A DNA stretch of 64,000 bases, taken from Limosilactobacillus coleohominis 101-4-CHN. Its GTDB lineage: Bacteria; Bacillota; Bacilli; Lactobacillales; Lactobacillaceae. The translations under genes were made by a program, and so were the position numbers. A model generated the notes under the pieces. The model ran no database searches. It saw only the letters and a list, made by a program, of their open reading frames with translations, and was not told the origin of the DNA. The stretch lies in assembly GCF_000161935.1 (NCBI RefSeq), contig NZ_GG698803.1, forward strand, positions 206,888 to 270,887. The letters are read 5' to 3'. Every line of letters begins with the position of its first letter. The stretch's first letter is position 1. Shown piece after piece: positions 62,258-64,000 of this stretch.

Positions 62258-62799
62258 TAGTTCATTCCTTTCCGACTTCTTAAGAGTCTTTCCATGACAT
62301 CATCTTGTGGTGTTGATCCTTGATAAGTCGTGGCATTGTTTTCTTTAACCACTTGAAAAATCTGAAACCATAATTGGCTCGATTGCTTCATGTAGTCACG
62401 ACTCATGGAAACATATGGTGAAGCAATTGCATTACCAGTGGTAGGGTGGCGAGCGAGAAAACCAAACTTAGAGATACATTCTTCGCACTGGATCCACCGG
62501 CTAACGCTAACGGCATAGTGTTCAATCAGCTGAGTGTTAACTAGCTTTTCACAACCACGTTCGACCAACCATTCCCAGGTTTCTTTGAAAATATCAGCGG
62601 CGTCAAATTCTAAACCATTCTTCTGTTTGGCCTTGAGGTATTTCTTGACTGGCGGCATCACGTGGCCTTCCAGATTAGCTGGCTCTGGCAAATCAATGAC
62701 GGTTGCTTCTTGGCCAGCTTCGAGCTTATCGTGAAGTGACTTAGGTTTACGTCCAGCACCAATTCGGGATCCACCACGATTCGTACCATCTTTAGCCAA
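62257..62799 (-). CDS. Terminase small subunit (P27 family)
   Basis: 180 residues; NRGGSRIGAGRKPKS N-terminus, GLEFDAADIFKETWEWLVER, and a late block (RHPTTGNAIASPYVSMSRDY) typical of P27-type TerS, which recognises the packaging site. RBS GAAGGAGGGAG. Follows the GC-rich candidate cos region. Confidence 0.88.
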   Translation of the reverse strand: MAKDGTNRGGSRIGAGRKPKSLHDKLEAGQEATVIDLPEPANLEGHVMPPVKKYLKAKQKNGLEFDAADIFKETWEWLVERGCEKLVNTQLIEHYAVSVSRWIQCEECISKFGFLARHPTTGNAIASPYVSMSRDYMKQSSQLWFQIFQVVKENNATTYQGSTPQDDVMERLLRSRKGMN

Positions 62800-62857
62800 A
62801 TCTCTCCCTCCTTCCGGCAGGGGTTAATACCCTGTTTGATTTCGATTTTTTGTACAC

Positions 62858-62892
62858 GAAGGCCCAGGCCCGCTCCCGCGCGAAAAATTTTT
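62858..62892. other. Candidate cos/packaging region
   Basis: A short, very GC-rich run (62861-62882, GGCCCAGGCCCGCTCCCGCG and neighbours) followed by the palindrome AAAAATTTTT (62883-62892), located between HNH and terS. In cos-type HK97-like phages the cos site lies here. No experimental or repeat evidence. Confidence 0.35.
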
Positions 62893-62918
62893 AAGGATTT
62901 GATGGCCCCCTCCGTGGT

Positions 62919-63296
62919 TTAGTAATGATATCGACGTGGCTTTTTATGCCAGCGATCATCCATCTGGGCGGTGATGCGGGAGTGGCATGGCTTACATAAT
63001 GCCATCAGGTTCTTGAACTCGTTGGTGCCGCCGTGTTCCAGAGGCAGAACGTGATGGACCTCGGTGGCTTGGGTATACCTTCCTTGGCTTAGGCACATCT
63101 CACAGAAGGGATGGTGGAGCAAGTAGCGTTGACGGATCTTTGGCCAGCCGTAATGATAGCGCGGACGACTACGCTTTGGTCGTTGGTAACGATTATAGTG
63201 AGAGCTGACTTGCTTGGCGTGCGCGTCACAATAAGTGTTGTGGGTTAATCGTGGGCAGCCAGGGTAGCGACAGGGTTTCTTAGGTGAGTAAGGCAT
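62919..63296 (-). CDS. HNH endonuclease
   Basis: 125 residues from ATG 63296 (AAAGGAGGAG upstream); the frame extends further but without RBS. N-terminal zinc knuckle CRYPGC ... YCDAH, then CEMC, the HNH core EVHHVLPLEHGGTNEFKNLM and CKPCHSRI. In cos phages and some satellites this nuclease works with terminase in cos cleavage. Adjacent to the candidate cos region. Confidence 0.92.
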   Translation of the reverse strand: MPYSPKKPCRYPGCPRLTHNTYCDAHAKQVSSHYNRYQRPKRSRPRYHYGWPKIRQRYLLHHPFCEMCLSQGRYTQATEVHHVLPLEHGGTNEFKNLMALCKPCHSRITAQMDDRWHKKPRRYHY

Positions 63297-63319
63297 GACA
63301 CTCCTCCTTTCTGAGGTTA

Positions 63320-63353
63320 TAAGAAAAGCCCAGCAGTTTGCACCGCCAGGCTT
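63320..63353 (-). terminator. Terminator-like hairpin before HNH (minus strand)
   Basis: AAGCC-TG-GCGGT pairs with ACTGC-TG-GGCTT around GCAA (63353-63326), followed on the minus strand by TTTTCTT. It separates the regulator from the packaging operon. Confidence 0.75.
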
Positions 63354-63398
63354 CAATGTTATAAAGCAAATGCCTTTATCCTAATTTTCTACACTACT

Positions 63399-63407
63399 AT
63401 CGTAACA
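63399..63407 (-). promoter_or_regulatory. Candidate late promoter (minus strand)
   Basis: Minus-strand TGT-TACGAT (63407-63399), extended -10 form without a clear -35, just after the ArpU-like regulator gene. It would need an activator, plausibly that regulator. Confidence 0.35.
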
Positions 63408-63443
63408 TGGATAGGCTGATTGTTTGTTCTGCGTTTTACCTTT

Positions 63444-63911
63444 CTAATGATGGGATCCATAAAGTAAGAGCGTGAGGTGATCGAGTGCTTTGTTCTTTCG
63501 ATTGTAAGCAGTGGTTTTCGCAATGAAGTACTTGTCCATCACGATGGTTAGTCCCTCGTTCATTGACTGGTTTGGAGTGCGATAGCAGACATCTAAAACA
63601 AAGCGCTCGTCTTCAGATAACTCTTGCCAGGCTGGCTCGAACCACTTGAAGTAAAGTTGGGCTTGTTGGTAGCGTTCATTCAGCTTGGTTGTCTCATCGA
63701 TGCCATGCAGCAGGCGATGCTCAGTTGGGTTATCTTTTTTACTGCCGCCAGGTACGAAACCGTAGCGTGGCGAACTGACACCAATCATTTGTTCCCTGGC
63801 TAGCTTCAAGTCGTCTTGGTAAGAGTCAATGATGAACTTCATACCATCGTAATCTTTCAAGGCTGCAACGGTTGCTCGCCGTTTGTCTAAGTAATTCCAC
63901 ATGATACTCAT
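63444..63911 (-). CDS. ArpU/RinA-like phage late transcription regulator
   Basis: 155 residues. The C-terminal part (ERFVLDVCYRTPNQSMNEGL onward, ending AKTTAYNRKNKALDHLTLLL) is a sigma-region-4-like helix-turn-helix, as in ArpU/RinA activators of late genes. ATG 63911 overlaps the previous stop (ATGA); GGAAG lies 9 bases upstream. Position right before the packaging operon supports the role. Confidence 0.75.
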   Translation of the reverse strand: MSIMWNYLDKRRATVAALKDYDGMKFIIDSYQDDLKLAREQMIGVSSPRYGFVPGGSKKDNPTEHRLLHGIDETTKLNERYQQAQLYFKWFEPAWQELSEDERFVLDVCYRTPNQSMNEGLTIVMDKYFIAKTTAYNRKNKALDHLTLLLYGSHH

Positions 63912-64000
63912 GCCATAACACTTCCTTTCAGGTTGGCTTTCACTGCGTTAATTAAAGCTAACTGGGTTTTATCTTTACGTTTCAAGGCAGCCAGAATGTT
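63908..64000 (-). CDS. C-terminal end of an upstream phage gene, probably a SNF2-type helicase
   Basis: The last 31 codons of a gene that continues beyond the window: LAALKRKDKTQLALINAVKA then NLKGSVMA. Such an ending (D-x-TQ-x-ALI-AVKA) is what I recall at the tail of phage SNF2/DEAD-box helicases placed before an ArpU/sigma-like gene. Stop TGA overlaps the next ATG by 4 bases. Confidence 0.5.
   Translation of the reverse strand, partial: NILAALKRKDKTQLALINAVKANLKGSVMA

Larger units (their letters stand above)
50213..64000 (-). mobile_element. Phage-like integrated element without tail genes (left part; right end outside the window)
   Basis: All genes are on the minus strand in phage order: helicase end, ArpU-like regulator, HNH, TerS, methylase, two small phage proteins, TerL, portal, protease, capsid, connector, head closure, holin, a toxin-antitoxin-like locus, SHOCT-like protein, two large serine recombinases. 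No tail tube, tape measure, baseplate, fibre or endolysin gene occurs between head completion and integration genes. The left edge lies between 50056 and 50258; the exact att core cannot be fixed, because serine-recombinase cores are only 2-3 bases. Confidence 0.85.

Overview
The window is a chromosomal segment of a low-GC Gram-positive bacterium of the family Lactobacillaceae. The gene order rpoB-rpoC ... rpsL-rpsG-fusA, the S10-spc-alpha ribosomal cluster, ecfA1-ecfA2-ecfT-truA-rplM-rpsI and pcrA-ligA-camS-gatCAB is typical of Bacilli. Strong AGGAGG ribosome binding sites, frequent GTG/TTG starts and the style of the proteins point to a heterofermentative lactobacillus, perhaps Limosilactobacillus. 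The genus is an inference from memory, not shown by the sequence.

Layout. 1-7048: RNA polymerase beta (5' end outside the window) and beta'. 7163-9024: a membrane protein and, convergent to it, a prepilin peptidase. 9092-12415: the str operon (rpsL, rpsG, fusA) with its own promoter and a structured leader. 12475-26754: the S10-spc-alpha supercluster (22 large and small ribosomal proteins up to rplO, then secY, adk, infA, rpmJ, rpsM, rpsK, rpoA, rplQ), with a leader before rpsJ and an internal promoter and attenuator before infA. 26775-31085: ECF vitamin/metal transporter core, truA, rplM-rpsI with an L13-type leader. 31098-34527: a diacetyl/acetoin reductase with a cre-like site, then a cell-wall hydrolase, xpt and a divergent PurK-like ATP-grasp gene. 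34537-44428: pcrA-ligA-camS behind an SOS-like box, then gatCAB-dagK. 44445-47205: a small NAD(P)-binding protein, a broken glsB-family gene and rlmD.

47418-50055 is an accessory patch bounded by two perfect 50-bp direct repeats. It holds a decayed MFS transporter and a DUF389 membrane protein.

50213-64000 is the left end of an integrated phage-like element, read right to left on the minus strand: the end of a probable SNF2-type helicase, an ArpU/RinA-like regulator, HNH nuclease, small terminase, ParB-methylase, a 'virulence-related' family protein, DUF5049, large terminase, portal, ClpP-type protease, HK97 capsid, two head completion proteins and a holin. It then goes straight to a small SHOCT-like protein and two tandem large serine recombinases. 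No tail gene and no endolysin lie between head genes, holin and recombinases. This makes it a candidate capsid-forming satellite or tail-less element that would borrow tails from another phage.

Between the holin and the recombinases (53841-54190) is what reads as a previously unannotated type I toxin-antitoxin-like locus. A minus-strand RNA carries a short transmembrane peptide (now frameshifted). A short plus-strand antisense RNA has its own strong promoter and terminator. A 22-nt direct repeat lies once in the antisense RNA and once next to the peptide's Shine-Dalgarno. Several lesions (peptide frameshift, portal N-terminal nonsense codon, loss of a catalytic arginine in one recombinase) suggest the element is decaying or domesticated.
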